64,000 nucleotides of DNA, taken from assembly GCA_004431415.1 (NCBI GenBank), contig QPMI01000602.1:1-64000 (forward strand), written 5' to 3'. The position numbers and the translations under genes were made by a program. The notes below the pieces were generated by a model. That model was not told the DNA's origin. It saw nothing but the letters and a program-made list of their open reading frames with translations, and ran no database searches. This document shows, one piece after another, positions 12,501 to 33,026 of the stretch (positions are counted from its first letter, which is position 1; every line of letters starts with the position of its first letter). Origin of the DNA: Cyanophora paradoxa. Lineage: Eukaryota; Glaucocystophyceae; Cyanophorales; Cyanophoraceae.

Positions 12501-12704
12501 GCGGGGCGGGGCGGGGCGGGGCGGGGCGGGCGCCGGGGGCGCACCGAGGATGACCGTGAGGGCCTTGGATTGCTGGAGGTTGCCGCCGTCCTCCTCGCCC
12601 TTGTCCAGAAGCGCCTCCGCCTCGCGCCCGACTGCGCGCTGCCTCGCCTCCACATCGGCCGACGACTTCTTCGACGTGGAGACCGCGCGGGAGGACGGCG
12701 CCAT
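6508..12704 (-). CDS. Tiny-macrocysts (TmcB)-like multi-pass membrane protein
   Basis: The start is ATG at 12704 (MAPSSRAVSTSKKSSADVEA); the end is an acidic tail (EEGEGEEEEEEEEGG) and TAA at 6508-6510. There are roughly 25 exons with short GT-AG introns. Order: an N-terminal block of about seven or eight hydrophobic segments (for example AFWFWLFTVAAAAAFALTAF near 11930, IKILRAVVPLMTDALFFTVL near 11760, QLVVLAVSLLMLLLSL near 11110); the hinge QPFVHPRMNELKASIF; a helical cytoplasmic region with LYRLGMRLYPASAYVHISYA, LFETATKSHNEALYALKALW and KVLLRTHGVFLKA followed by ENDPEGAAAQFAAADEIEE; then two further membrane segments (near 8190 and 7020) around an extracytoplasmic region. The 'VLR-x-xx-xFL' plus 'ND-x-x-x-A...AD-x-EE' pattern is typical of the Dictyostelium Tmc family, which is also widespread in ciliates and algae. 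A PAS domain, frequent in the family, was not identified. Function is unknown. Confidence 0.7.
11832..11855. repeat. Intronic poly-G (poly-C on sense strand)
   Basis: A nearly pure G run interrupted by one A lies inside an intron of the Tmc-like gene. It is C on the transcribed RNA. Confidence 0.7.
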
Positions 12705-13812
12705 TGCAGGAGTTTCTTGCGCAGACTTTGCTTGCGCAGGCGCGCTCCGACTTTGCTAGCGCAGGCGCGCACGTTCGTGCTCCTCGATCAGAGACAGGCT
12801 GCAATGCAGCACGCTGAGCTGGCCGCTGCTTTGGGCGGGCCGCCGGCGGGTTGCTCAGCAGGCGGATTTCACCGCCTGGTCGCTCGCGCGCTCCGACTCG
12901 AAGGTCGACGCCGAGTGCAGGCTCCGCGTGCAGCGTGCGCAGTTAAATTCCTCAATCGGACACAGGCTGTATCTGCAGTAGAGCTCCCTCCTTCAAGGCT
13001 AAACGGCTGTCGTCGGCAGTAATTTGACCGCCGCGCACTCTCAGATGAGAACTAGCATCTAGATGATGGAGAACTAGACGCTACGATTGAACAAGTGAAC
13101 AAGAACCGCGCGGCCGTGGCCACCGAGCGCTGCTGAAGATGCCGAGCAGCAGCAGCGATCGGAGCGGGCGCGCAACGCCAGGCGCAGGGCCCAGCAGGAC
13201 TGGACTTTCTGCGCACCAGTCGCTGCCGTTGGGCTTCACGACGAGGCGTCGGCGCCGGGCGCGGCTGGGGCGCCGATGCGCCGGGGTACGCGTCGTTCAA
13301 TCCAGCGGGGTACGCAGAGCAGAAGCGAAGCAGCACGGAGCGAGCCTGAGGAGTTCGCAGGTCCCTTTCGCCGGTGAGTCACCTTTTCGCTCGCGCATAG
13401 ATTTTCTACCATGTTTTAGCTCCCCAGCGACCTAGTGGCGGATCCGCGACACGCGCTTGGTTCCAGGAGTTCGCAGCCTGCTAGACGCCCCCCGGTCCCG
13501 CGGAAAGTCGCGTTATAGAGGAGTTTCAACTCCTGATCGTACGCGCACTGTGCACGCGGTGGTGCGGAGTCGCGCTGGCTAGATCGCGATCGGTGTTGCG
13601 CTTGGCGTGATCGTGTCTTCCCCACCTCCGATGCTGACTATTCTTTGCTCATTTGCACCAGAGCTGACAGCTTGACGGAGATCGGGCTCGGCGTCTCCGT
13701 ACGGATGGCGGCCGTAGTCCCCACAACTGCACTCTCCCGGTTGGGAAAGGTCTGCCGCCTAGCGCTGTTGTATCTGTGCTTCTATTCTTAATGCCCATCG
13801 GTTGCCGCGTAG
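12705..13812. other. Spacer between Tmc-like gene and CAD; possible CAD leader exon
   Basis: This divergent spacer should hold the promoters of the - strand Tmc-like gene and of CAD. Just upstream of the Tmc ATG are imperfect repeats of a CTTTGCTTGCGCAGGCGCGC-like unit. A good donor (GCCG|GTGAGT) at 13374 suggests an upstream CAD exon. However, joining the open frame from 13139 to the first recognised CAD exon breaks phase, so the true 5' exon and ATG remain unresolved. No other gene could be supported. Confidence 0.4.
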
Positions 13813-23165
<9,353 letters not shown>

Positions 23166-23571
23166 CCCCGCCCCTCCCGGCCCGCCCCCCGGCCCCCCTC
23201 CCTCCTCGCCCTGCGCCCCCGCGCCCTCCGCACCCTCCCCTTCCATTCTACACCTTTCCGTTTTTTCTGCTTCAGCTTCTAGGTACGAGGCTCCCGGACC
23301 ATTTTGCCCAGCTCTGGCTCCTGCCGTAGTTTCAAAAGGCGACGCGTACGAGGGCCCCGCCCCTCCGGACTCCGAATTCTTCTCTGCTGTATCACGTAGA
23401 TTTAGATCTAGACCGTAGACCTTCCAGACCCACATCTTTGCGAGAATGCGATTTGCAGTTGATCCGCATTGCGGGTGCCGTGCTTTCAACGCTCCTTGGG
23501 CCTACAGCTTGGGTGCACGGACAAATAGATGCCAAAGATATTCGGGATACAGCTCTCGTGATACTAGGGTC
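23166..23571. other. Convergent 3' spacer of CAD and PEX22-like gene
   Basis: About 400 bp with C-rich then AT-richer sequence (TCTACACCTTTCCGTTTTTT near 23250). It must hold both 3' ends. No gene could be supported here. Confidence 0.5.
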
Positions 23572-24418
23572 CTACAGCATCTCGCCGAGGCTAGCGATGG
23601 ATTCGGAAGGGATGGGGAGGGCCGAGGCGGGGGCGGAAGAGGAGGAAGCGGCACCCGGGCGGAGGATGTGGACGAGCTGGCCGACGTGCGGTTTCAGAGC
23701 GGTGAGAACGGACGCCTCGTCTGTATAAACAAATTCAGGGGCGAGCGGTTGCGGCGTCACTCTGCGACGCACCGTCGACGCAGACTTGTGGTTCAATCTG
23801 GCGACAGATCGATGCGCGCCCGGCTACCGTTGAGCAGAAGAGAACCCGCGCGGGGTGCAGGCCCTTGTCGAACGCGCCCGTTGCTTTCACAGCCTCGCGC
23901 ACAAGCTGCAGCGCAGCCCGTCAGCTCGAAGTCGATGAGCTCGGAATGATCAGCGGCACCTCCTCGGTCTTGTCGAGGCTCACGCGACCGATAACATACA
24001 GCTCGTACTTGGATGCGAGCGCGTTCAGTACGGTGCCAGCGTCCGGCCGCGCTGCGCGGGGCGGTCAGATTGCACGAGGAAGTGACGGCACGTCGGCGAA
24101 AGTTGCACACGCGTCACGCTCGGGCCGGCATCGGGCTCCGTGATGTCAAATATGGCGTTCGCCGAGAGCGCGAGACGCCTCCTGCCGGAGCTTGGGCGCT
24201 GAGATGGCACTGAAGCTTGTGTCGTTGGCGTGGGGCGCGGGGCGGCCTGAGGCTGGTTATTTCCCATGGTCGCCGCGAGGTCCCGCCTCTGTGCACAGGA
24301 ACGGCACGTTCAGGGCTTCGCGGTAGTGACCACCGGGAGAGAGCGAACCCGCTGCTTGTAGAGCAACCAGGCGATAGCTGCGGACCCGGCCAAAAAGAGA
24401 ACGGGCGCTGCCTGCATG
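23572..24418 (-). CDS. PEX22: PEX22-like peroxisome biogenesis protein
   Basis: The start is ATG at 24418: MQAAPVLFLAGSAAIAWLLY, a short N-terminal membrane anchor followed by basic KQRVR, as in PEX22. The next exon gives GRRRLALSANAIFDITE. Then GTVLNALASKYELYVIGRVS and, after a 53-nt intron, LVREAVKATGAFDKG and RVLFCSTVAGRASICRQIEP. The last part follows closely the plant PEX22 core (a 'VLFCST..GR.S..RQ.EP' block). The C-terminal exon reads EFVYTDEASVLTALKPHVGQ and ends SLGEML before the stop at 23572. PEX22 anchors the ubiquitin-conjugating enzyme PEX4 on peroxisomes for receptor recycling. One junction near 23770 (after RQIEP) could not be joined in phase with a normal-size intron, so that splice or a base there is uncertain. 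It shares a 288-bp divergent spacer with the CBM20 gene. Confidence 0.72.
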
Positions 24419-24706
24419 AACTTCGGCGCCCGAAGCCGTCAGCTGCCGTCTAGTCAGGGGGGTACGTGTTGCCCGTGCTTCCTCGCAAGTCGACTCGCGA
24501 ACCAGGCAGCTCTGCCTCAACGGGCGTCGTAGCGGACGGGAGTTGGCAGGCCCCTGTATTTTTGAGGCTGCCGGCTCCAGTTTTGGGAGGTTCCCTCTCC
24601 AAGTTGGCTCTTCGTCCTCCTCCCTCCGTGGTGCGTACCGCAGCGTACGACCGCAGCGTACGACCGCAGCGTAACATTCAACAGCAATTACGTACGGCTT
24701 GAGGGC
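24419..24706. promoter_or_regulatory. Divergent promoter region of PEX22-like and CBM20 genes
   Basis: 288 bp separate the two start codons. At 24635-24673 three near-perfect 13-bp units (CGTACGACCGCAG) are repeated head to tail, about 35 bp upstream of the CBM20 ATG. No TATA box was recognised. Confidence 0.5.
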
Positions 24707-26426
24707 ATGCTGTTGGCTGCCGTACACCCGGACGGGCCCGCCGGCTCTCCTGCCCGCCGGTCACCGGAGCCTCAGAACCCGCAGCACGTATTCTCGCGCC
24801 TCATTGAGTTCGTAGTGGTCTGTGCCTCGACCCAGTTTGGCGAGGCGGTCTCAATCTGTGGATCCTGTGAGGCGCTCGGTCTCTGGGTGCCCGAGCAGTC
24901 CCTGCGATTACGAACAGATGCGGCGACGTGGCCGACATGGAGAGGTGAGCTTTGGCCCGCGCGCCTTGTCGGAATGCACATTCCCCGCCGAGGCCGATCT
25001 GCTGCTACAGGTGCTGTCGCGATTCCGAGTTCGTGCGCTCGCTTCGAGTTCAAGTTGGGCATCATGGCGCCTTCCGGAGCGTTCAAGTGGGAGCCGCTTG
25101 AGCGAAACCGAGTCGCCGACGCGAATATACTGCGTGGGAATGCCCTGTCTGTGGAATTTTCTATCACGTACGGCCGGTGCGGCACGCTCGTGACGGGTTC
25201 CTGTCTTCCGTTCGCCGTCTTAACGTGTGTCATTCTCGCAGGGACCAAATCGTGATCCACTTGGGGGAGAGCGTCTCGCCGTCACCGCACGCGATGCCCG
25301 CGCATACTTCGTCAGATGTCTCTCAGAGCTTACGCGCGCGCTTGTTGTAAGCCCCAGCTTTGCACTTGCCACGTCGATTCTAACGGAGCGCAGGGCTGAG
25401 ACGCACGATATTCTTTGTCCCAACAGCGCCTCGCCGCCCGCACAGTCGAGGCACTCGCCCTCGTCCTCGCCAGATCCGCTCTACGACATTCAGGTAAGAA
25501 TGCGCTGCCCGGCATACGTCGGTCAAGCTCTGGTTTGCGAGCTCTGAACCATTTACAGCCGCTTCCGGCGCCCCTTCTCGCCCCCGGCATCATGGAGTCC
25601 CTGTCACAGCTCTATTTGCGAGCAGCCAAGAGCGGCTGTATTAGTGGTGCGAATCGACATCTTTTTAGCTCCGTCTCCCATGCGGACTGACCCGACCCTC
25701 AGTTGCCCCGCGCCGTCTTTCCGCTGTCGTCGAGCGAGCGTTCTCGTCGCCCAAGTCTCACGGCAACGCCTGCATGCCATCGCTCCTCAACTTGCGGCAC
25801 GCCCGCGGGCGGCAGCCGCACCACCACGCCCCTTCGCAGCACCAGCAGCTCCCGGCGGGCGCCATCTCCGCACGCCCCGCCTCGACGCCCTCTATGCTGC
25901 CGCATGCTCAGTCGATGCCGGGGGCGATCCCGCCGGCGATGCCGCCCCGCAGGCAGCGGATCATCCGCCGCTCGCACAGCTACAGCGGGCACCGCGCGGT
26001 GGTGGGCCTGGAGCCCATCCTGGAGGCGGCCAGCGAGTGCGGTGACTCGAGCGAGGACGAGGACACCCTCACGAGCTCCCCTGACGACGACGACGACCGG
26101 GCCTCCGGCTGCAGCTCCACGCGCTCCGTGCCCGACCGCTCCACCCTGCAGCCGCGTTTCGGCAGCCGTCAGCCCCTCTCCGCCGCCTTCCAGTGCAGCT
26201 ACTACCCCTTGACCGTACGCCCCCCGAGCTCTGCTCTCAGCGCGCGGGAGGCGCCTGACGGGCGGTTGTGCAGGAGCGGTTCGGGAAGCCGTTGACCTAC
26301 GACGTGTCGCCGCGGGCGGGGCACTCGCTGGGCGACGACGGACAGGAGCGCTCGAAGACCGTCCAGGCACTGGGCCTCTTCGAGCGCTCCTCCCGCTCCC
26401 GCAACGATCACGCATCCTTCCTTTAG
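24707..26426 (+). CDS. CBM20 starch-binding domain protein
   Basis: ATG at 24707; the last exon ends RSRNDHASFL and TAG at 26424-26426. The N-terminal domain is a CBM20: FVVVCASTQFGEAVSICGSC, EALGLWVPEQSLRL, TWPTWRG, then after an intron (donor GAG|GTGAGC near 24945, acceptor CTACAG near 25010) AVAIPSSCARFEFKLGIM and GAFKWEPLERNR. The Trp residues of the WPTW and KWEP motifs are the usual starch-binding positions. The rest is disordered and Ser/Pro/His-rich, with an acidic patch (GDSSEDEDTL, DDDDDR) after SHSYSGHRAVVGLEPILEAA. No catalytic domain follows, so it is probably a starch- or glucan-binding regulator or targeting factor rather than an amylase. Exons between 25240 and 25700 are only partly resolved. 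Confidence 0.68.
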
Positions 26427-27139
26427 TGACCGCCCCGATTCATTTGAGACATCCCACTTTCTCGTCCGATTTTTTTGAGACAAAGCGGTATTTGCAGATT
26501 TTTTTTTGTTTGCGTGAGCTTCATGCGTGGTCTTCTGTTCACCTCGTCTTCCCGCGGTCAGAACCACCTCGGCAGTGTCTAGATAATGCGTGCCTTCCAC
26601 TTTGTCAGTGTTGACAGTTGCAACATATACACCTTCCTTTTATTTCGCTTCTAGCATGGCGGCTTCTGAACAGTGTTTATGCGTAGCCTTGTATAGCCTC
26701 CCTTTTTTTTTAATATTCTGTACACAATCTCGTTCCCCTAGAGGTGATTGAGGATTCGAAGCCGTTCCATCCTCTCAAAATGCAGACAGCCGAATATCAA
26801 ATTCGAATTCAAGCCCGCGCGAGGTCATAGCGTATGTTCGAAATCAAATCAAGGCGCTGCCGGCGAGCGCGCAGATCGATTGCACGAGGCCGGCCTACGG
26901 CGCCGCGCGCCGGCCTCGAGCTCCCGGTCCGGGAGTCCGCGCTGAAGTCCGCGAGGGACGGGTACAGGGTGAAGGAAGTTCGTCCCGGTAAGCTGCGCTT
27001 CCCCGTCCACCGCGCCCGGCAAACTGATGTCGGCGGTGTATAGCATGCATACAAATCTAGCTGCTCGCCTCTCCTCGCGGCCGGATGGCGATTCTGCTGA
27101 TCGGCCCTGCCCGCTGTGTGGCGCAGAAGGAGGAGCGCC
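26427..27139. other. AT-richer spacer upstream of LeuD
   Basis: About 700 bp with T-rich stretches (near 26500 and 26700) holding the 3' end of the CBM20 gene and the promoter of LeuD. Open frames are short, and none shows a recognisable protein. Confidence 0.5.
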
Positions 27140-28527
27140 ATGTCTCACGCCTTCGCGTCTGCTACGGCCGTCGCGAACCGCGCGCCTGTCGCTGTTCGGG
27201 TGCGTCGCGTCAACTGGATATTCCGCGGCGGCTCCATGGCCGCCACGCCGCCCGTCACGCTCCGTCGTGCTCATGCACTCTACCTGTAGTTCTCGCAGAC
27301 CTCGTCCGTCTGTTACGCCGCCGTCCAGCGCTCGATCGGCGCCGTCCGTTCGGTGAGTCGCGATTAGCCGACGCTGACGCCTGCCTGGGCCAAGTCGGCC
27401 GCCGCACGCGATATGTCGTTCAGCTAAGCATTTCTTTTCCTCCCCTGCTCGCAGAGCCAGCGGTATAGCTACTTCCGCAGCTCGTCGGTGTTCCAGGGCG
27501 TGTCCGCGAATGAGCGCAGCTTCGTGTCCCCGCGCCCCAGCGCCGCCCACGGTACGGCGATTCCCGCTTGTGCGAGCCGCGCTCCTCCCGCCCCCGAGCG
27601 CCGCCCGCAGGCTTCACCCAGATCCGGATGAAGGCGGGCGGCCAGGGCCAGCGCCCCTCGATCCGCGGCACCGTTTTCGTCGTGGACGACAACATCGACA
27701 CCGACCAGATCATCCCCGCCGAGTACCTGACTCTAGTCCCCTCCAAGCCCGACGAGGTGCGCTCGCCCCGGCGGGCACGGGCCGCTGGCGCACCGGGGCG
27801 ACTGGCCGCGCAGTACGAGCAGCTGGGCAGCTACGCGCTGATCGGCCTGCCGGACCGCTACGGCAAGTACGTCGAGGAGGGCCAGATGAAGACCAAGTGC
27901 GCCGCCCCGCCCGCCCCGAACCGGCTTGGGCTCCCGGCCGCGCCCCCAACCGGCCGGCGTGCCCTCCAGGTACCCCATCATCGTGGCCGGCGACAACTTC
28001 GGCTGCGGCTCATCCCGCGAGCACGCCCCGATCGCCCTCGGCGCCGCCGGTGCGCGCCCCCGCCGCCGCCTCGACCCTCGCCCGCCCGCCGCCGACGCCG
28101 GCCGGCTGCGCAGGCTGCCAGGCTGTCATCGCCCAGTCGTACGCCCGCATCTTCTTCCGGAACTGCACCGCGACGGGGGAGCTCTACCCGTGGGAGTGCG
28201 AGGGGGTGCGCGGCGCTGCCCGCCCTGGGCCGGAGCCCGCCCCGCCGGGGCCGCCGCCCGACGCCCCGGCCGCCAGGTCATCTACCCCGAGTTCAAGACC
28301 GGCGAGGACGTCGAGATCGACTTCGAGGGCCAGAAGGTCCGCCCCGCCCCTCTCCCTCCTTTCTTCCGCCCCGCCCCTCGCCGGCCCCGCTGAGTGGCGC
28401 CCCGCAGCTGATCAACCACACGACGGGCAAGTCGTACAAGCTGCGCTCGCTGGGCGACGTGCGCCCCGTGATTGACGCCGGCGGCCTCTTCGAGTTCGCC
28501 CGCCAGAGCGGCATGATCAAGAAGTGA
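27140..28527 (+). CDS. leuD: 3-isopropylmalate dehydratase small subunit, plastid-targeted
   Basis: With the LeuC large subunit this enzyme isomerises 2- to 3-isopropylmalate in leucine synthesis. Exons: 27140-27199, 27455-27551, 27611-27756, 27814-27896, 27970-28049, 28112 to about 28205, 28277-28336, 28408-28527. The leader [20 protein letters not shown] plus [13 protein letters not shown] is Ala/Ser/Arg-rich with few acids, fitting an organellar (plastid) transit peptide. The core contains [27 protein letters not shown], the swivel-domain signature [30 protein letters not shown] and the C-terminal [12 protein letters not shown] with [11 protein letters not shown]. All motifs appear intact. 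The length is about 247 aa including the leader, normal for a eukaryotic LeuD. The first intron (255 nt) is much longer than the others. Confidence 0.92.
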
Positions 28528-28799
28528 AGCGCCCCGGCGCGCCCCGGGAGCCCAAGTCTGCTAGCTAGCGTTGAAGAGAGAGTCTGAAAAATTGGGGTTT
28601 CATGATCAGCCGCGTTAGAGGAGGACCTGCAGCTGGGCCGCGGGGACTGTTGATTGCAGTGGCGTGCAGCGGGTCCCGAGATGAAGTGCAATGGATACAA
28701 AGGGCGGCGCGCCGGACACGGCGGCGCGCGCCCGGGAGTCCAACTGAAGGACAGATGACTAGGCTAGGGCTAGGGGAGCGAGGGGTGTTCCTACTATAG

Positions 28800-29453
28800 C
28801 TACAAGTTGTGGAGGGCCTCGAGGCCGCCGTTCTGGGCGCGGCACGTGAAGGTGAGCCTGTTCTGCGCCATCTCTTCGAAGTACTGCGTGATCCCGCACT
28901 GCTTCCTGCTGAAGTTCAGGTGGTTCCGCACCCGCAGCGTCGCGTCCATGATGTTCCACCCCACCTGCGCGCGTGCACGGGTCAGGCCAGAGGCGCGCAG
29001 GCGCTGGTGCGTGGCGGGGGCGGCGCGGCCCCGCGCACGTTCTGCGAGGTCAGGATGGGCTGGCTGAACTTGTCCTCCGGGTCGAGGTTGCTCCGCATGT
29101 GCCGTTGCAGGTTCTCGCTGCGCGAGCTTCAGCAAGATGCGGCACGGCGCGTACAGGCGCGGACGGCGCGGACCGATACTCGAGGGAGGACGTGGTCTCA
29201 CGCGCCGCTGGCCGATACGGCATCACGTGCGTGCGGGCGACGCTGTCCCGAACTCTGCGAGAAGACGTCATCGGCTTGGCGGCCGGCGCAACTCCTTCCT
29301 CGAGCGGTCCGGAATCGGGGTTCGCGAGGCGCGGCGAGGTGCGCACCCGGCGCTGCTGAAGGGGCCGTAATCGGGGGCCCTAGGGAAGGTGAAAGGCTGG
29401 TAGGTCCCAGGCTCGTAGCCCGGCGGGTTGAGGGGCGGCAGTTTCGGCGCCAT
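28800..29453 (-). CDS. Small protein of unknown function
   Basis: ATG at 29453 starts MAPKLPPLNPPGYEPGTYQP, continuing FTFPRAPDYGPFSSAG before a GTGCGC donor. Later exons read ENLQRHMRSNLDPEDKFSQP and GWNIMDATLRVRNHLNFSRK, then CGITQYFEEMAQNRLTF and a C-terminus ending EALHNL with TAG at 28800-28802. The mature product is about 110-130 aa, soluble, with a Pro/Tyr-rich N-terminus. Short Pro/Tyr-rich proteins of this sort are common among axonemal microtubule inner proteins, but no family was recognised. It lies tail to tail with LeuD and head to head with the next gene. Confidence 0.6.
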
Positions 29454-29873
29454 GCGTCAGCAGGCAACCGGAGTTAGGCGGCGAAAAGTCTAAGGTTTGC
29501 CGATCTCTCCGTTTCGTGCAACGCTGACAAGGAGTTCGGCTGTGGCAGTCGCCGGCAACTTCTCCTACTTTAGGGACGAGGGGTACAGGTTGAGCGAGAG
29601 AGGTCTCCTTTGAGCTAGCGCTTATCTTCTAGCTAGCGATCCAGCGCGCCGGAACACAAGATCTCGACTTGCTTGCATGCCGACGGCATCTTGCAAGCCG
29701 ACGGCATCTTGCAGGCCGACGGCATCTAGCAGGCCAACGGCAGCGCACGCTCGAGGCCGACGAAGCAGCCACAGAGCTCGAGCTCAGCGGCGCGCCGCCG
29801 GCCACGTGCGCAGAATATATTTTCCTCTGGCACGTTTTAACGCTATAACATCGCGCAGGTTGCGGTCGGCCCA
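29454..29873. promoter_or_regulatory. Divergent promoter region with 18-bp tandem repeat
   Basis: 420 bp between two divergent start codons. At 29679-29745 a unit GCCGACGGCATCTTGCA(A/G) of 18 bp occurs three times plus a partial fourth. An AT-rich patch (AGAATATATTTTC, about 29812) lies 60 bp upstream of the + strand ATG and could be a core promoter element. Confidence 0.5.
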
Positions 29874-31833
29874 ATGACTGAACGGCGAAGCTGGGCTTGC
29901 GCAGCGCTTCGCGCCACGCTGGCGCTCGCGCTGCTGATTACAGCCAGCGCTGCCCCCGGGGACAGCATCGTTCTGACAACCGCGATCACCTACCCTCGTC
30001 AAATGGGTGCTCATTAGGCCCAGGCGCCCAGGTCTAGGCGCTCTTAACTTCCCCCGCGCGCCCGCCGGCCGGCGCCCGCCCTCTCGCGCGCAGCGTACTG
30101 CCCCTCGCTGGACCTGATGATGATATCGGCGGGTCTGAACACAGAGCACATCGTTAGCTATCACGTTGCGACGGGTGCGTGCGCGCCGCGGCCGCGGCCG
30201 CTCTCCGATCCCATTCATTCCCTTTCTTGGACCGTGCCGCAGGGACCGTCACGAACCGTGTCTCGTGGCCTAACGCGGTGTATCACGCACAAGGCACTGG
30301 CAGTATGATCGACGGGTACGGGACGAACGTGCGGATCTACCCGGATTCGGGGGTACGTCCTCCGCCCTCCTCCCCTCTTCCCCCCTCCCCCTCACAACTC
30401 GTTCTCCGCTTGACCCGTTGAGGGTGCAGAACCTGCTCTTCGACAGGAGCTGCCAACACCTGTACTGGGGTACATACGCCCTCGCCTGCCCAGCCGCGAC
30501 CGGGGTCCGTCTTTCTGAAGGCTCGCCCGGGGGTGGGCAGGCGAGACGGGGACCTGCACCGTCCGGCGTCTCAATCTCGCCACGGGTGCGCCATGGCCAG
30601 CACCGGCGCTGCCCGCCCCCCGCCGCCGCGTTCCGACGCGTACCCCCGGGCAGCGGAGGTGGTGACGATCGCGGGGACGAACAACCAGCCCTGCACGAAC
30701 ACCGAGGGGATGGGCACGCTGGCGAGCCTCAACGGGCCCCGCGGGCTGGTGAGGCCGCGTGCACGTGCCGGCCCCCCCTCCTCCCCGGGCGCCGAGGGCG
30801 GGGCGGCAGGCACTCAGCCCCGACGGCGCGCACCTCTACGTGAGCGTCTTGCACGGCATCCGCCGCATCGATCTCGCCAGTCCGCTCCTTCCCGCCGCCC
30901 GAGGTGCAGAGGGGGCGGGGTCTGAGCTGCGGCGCGCAGCGGGGGCGGTGGCGTGGGTGGCGGGGGGCAGCTCGCCGGGGACGGGGGCGGGGCTGATGGA
31001 CGGGCCGGCGGGGATCGCCCTCGTGGACGCCGACACGCTGCTCGTCGCCGAGGAGACCGCCCGCCTCCTCCGCCGCCTCGCCATCTCCACGGGGCAGGCC
31101 CGCCCCCGCCCCGCCCCCGCCCCTCCCGCGCGATGCTTGGAGCGAGCCGTGGCGCTGACCGGCCCCGGCGCCGCAGATGTCCGTCCTCGCCGGCAGCTAC
31201 GCCATCGCCTCCAACAGCTACGGTGAGCCGCAGCCGCGCGCCCCGCCGCCCCCCTCGCAAGGCCGACGCGCGCGGGGCGCGGCGGGGCGGCAGGCGTGGG
31301 GACGGCGGCGACGTTCGCGAGCGTGTTCAAGGTGGGGTACTGGCGGCCGCTGGGGGCGGCGTTCGTGACGCTGCCGGTGAACGCGCCCTTCCTCCGCCGC
31401 GTCGTCGTCGACTCCTTCGCCGGCAGTGCGCGCCCGCGACTGCCCCTGCCCCGCCCCCGCCCCTCGCTCTCCCCGCGCCCACTCGGGCCGGGCGGCAGCA
31501 CCCGGGGATGCGCAGGCGCTCCCCTTCACGGTGTCCGGCCCCTTCGCGGGAGCGACCTTCGTGGCGGATCTTGCGTTCGATGCCGCTCGCCAGCGGGCCT
31601 ACCTGACAGGGTTTACGGATGGGAGCAGGTGCGACGCTCTCTGCGGCCGTGCGACGCCGGGGCTGGCGGCGGGGCGATGACGGGCGGGGGCGGGGCGGGG
31701 GCCGTGCAGGGTGTACGCGCTGGAGATGGGGCTCCCCGCGGAGATCGGCTGCGCGGCGGGCGCCTCCTGCGTCGCCGTCGGCCCCGGCGGCTCCATCACC
31801 GTCGGCCCCGGCGGCTCCATCACCGTCCTCTGA
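29874..31833 (+). CDS. Secreted NHL/beta-propeller-like protein
   Basis: ATG at 29874. The N-terminus MTERRSWACAALRATLALAL plus LITASAAPGDS is a good signal peptide. The following exons show repeated propeller-blade-like strings: DLMMISAGLNTEHIVSYHVA, SMIDGYGTNVRIYPDSG, NLLFDRSCQHLYWG, RRLNLATGEVVTIAGTNNQP, NGPRGLALSPDGAHLYVS, GIRRIDLAS, GPAGIALVDADTLLVAEET, FVADLAFDAARQRAYLTGFT. These 'dG..ll...D....l..ldl.tG' patterns fit NHL or SMP-30-type propellers. The C-terminus ends with a 24-bp duplication encoding VGPGGSIT twice, then VL and TGA at 31831-31833. It is probably exported or lumenal. Ligand unknown. Confidence 0.65.
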
Positions 31834-33026
31834 GCATCCAGCTGCAGCCCGGATCCGGAGCCAGCGAGTCATGATCAGTGAACCAGTGAGGAATCCGCCG
31901 GCCCCGCGGGCAGCCCGCGGCCGCGGCCGTCCGTGGCCTCCCCCCCCCCCGCGGCCCCCAGGCCGTATGCATGCAGGCGGCGGCTGCTGCCTTGCTTGCC
32001 TTGGCCCTAGCTAGTAGTTTAGTCAAGCCTCAAGGCTTTTTTCGATCATCGGATCTTCATGATCCGAAGATTATTTATTTATTTCTAGTGTCAATTCAAT
32101 TTCGGTTTTTTCAGACTCTGATGCATGCGCACATGAGATCTAGCCGTGACTGAGAGCATGTACTGAGCCTCGGAGACTATCTCTGAGATTCTTCAAGACT
32201 TTGAGGCTCTCTCTGCCAGTCCGACGGTCTGGATATCGATGCGCACTGCGCCGGCGGCAAATTCCGAAGCCCGGCGGCCTTTGAAAATTTCAACTCTCTT
32301 CAGATTCATTTTAAAATGATTCCCAGGGGCACCGGGGCACCGCGGCAGTACGAACTTGGGCTCAGCGGCTAAGAAGCTCAGCACTAATTATAACGGCTCA
32401 ATCTAGTCAACCTTGCACGAAGTTGCAGGTGCCTTGCCAGTCATTGACTCAGTGAGTTGCGGGGCGCCGCAGTGTTGCTCAAAGCTTAAGAGAAGTTCAG
32501 CCATGACATTGCCAAGTTGCAATATTAATTGATATCGATGAGTCTGGCTGTAAAGTCGCGTCTCTCAGGGCCCGGCGGCGCCTCAGGGCCTGATCATGAC
32601 TCTCAGAGTCTCATGATCATGATCAGCACTGCGGCAGGGCCTGAGAATACGTTCAGGTGCACTGCGGCACGCCGGTCCCCGGGCCGGGCCCGTCCCCCGG
32701 GGGGCCTGCCTCCGGGCCGAGGCCTGCCTGACATCGACCATGATCAGCTGCAGTGCAGCTTAAGCTTCGAGGCCCCAAGGTCCCGCGCAACACACTCACC
32801 GAACCACTCGCGGCGATATCCGTATCGACGTCACTGAGTCAAGCCTGCAGCTGTCACCCGCATGCGGCGCCGGCCGCAGCGCAGTGAGCATGGGCGAGTT
32901 CTCACACGGGTCTTCGCCCACAGTGGACTGGCGTCGATGGTTTGACTATTTGACATGGGCGCGGTGCTATTGTACAGCCGGAGCCGACGGGCGGGGGGTT
33001 CGGCCACTCGGAGGCGCGGGCGCAGG
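31834..33026. other. Non-coding spacer rich in palindromes
   Basis: About 1.2 kb of lower GC with no supportable gene. It has a C run (about 31940), an AT-rich stretch (32040-32110), and many TGATCA/TCATGA words. The clearest is at about 32589-32628, where CTGATCATGA is followed within 20 bp by its inverted copy. The two flanking genes converge here, so it is expected to be 3' sequence. Confidence 0.45.

Noticed and set aside
13139-13435. Open frame starting MPSSSSDRSGRATPG as first exon of CAD
   Set aside because: Its good GTGAGT donor leaves the wrong phase for the first recognised CAD exon, so I did not attach it.
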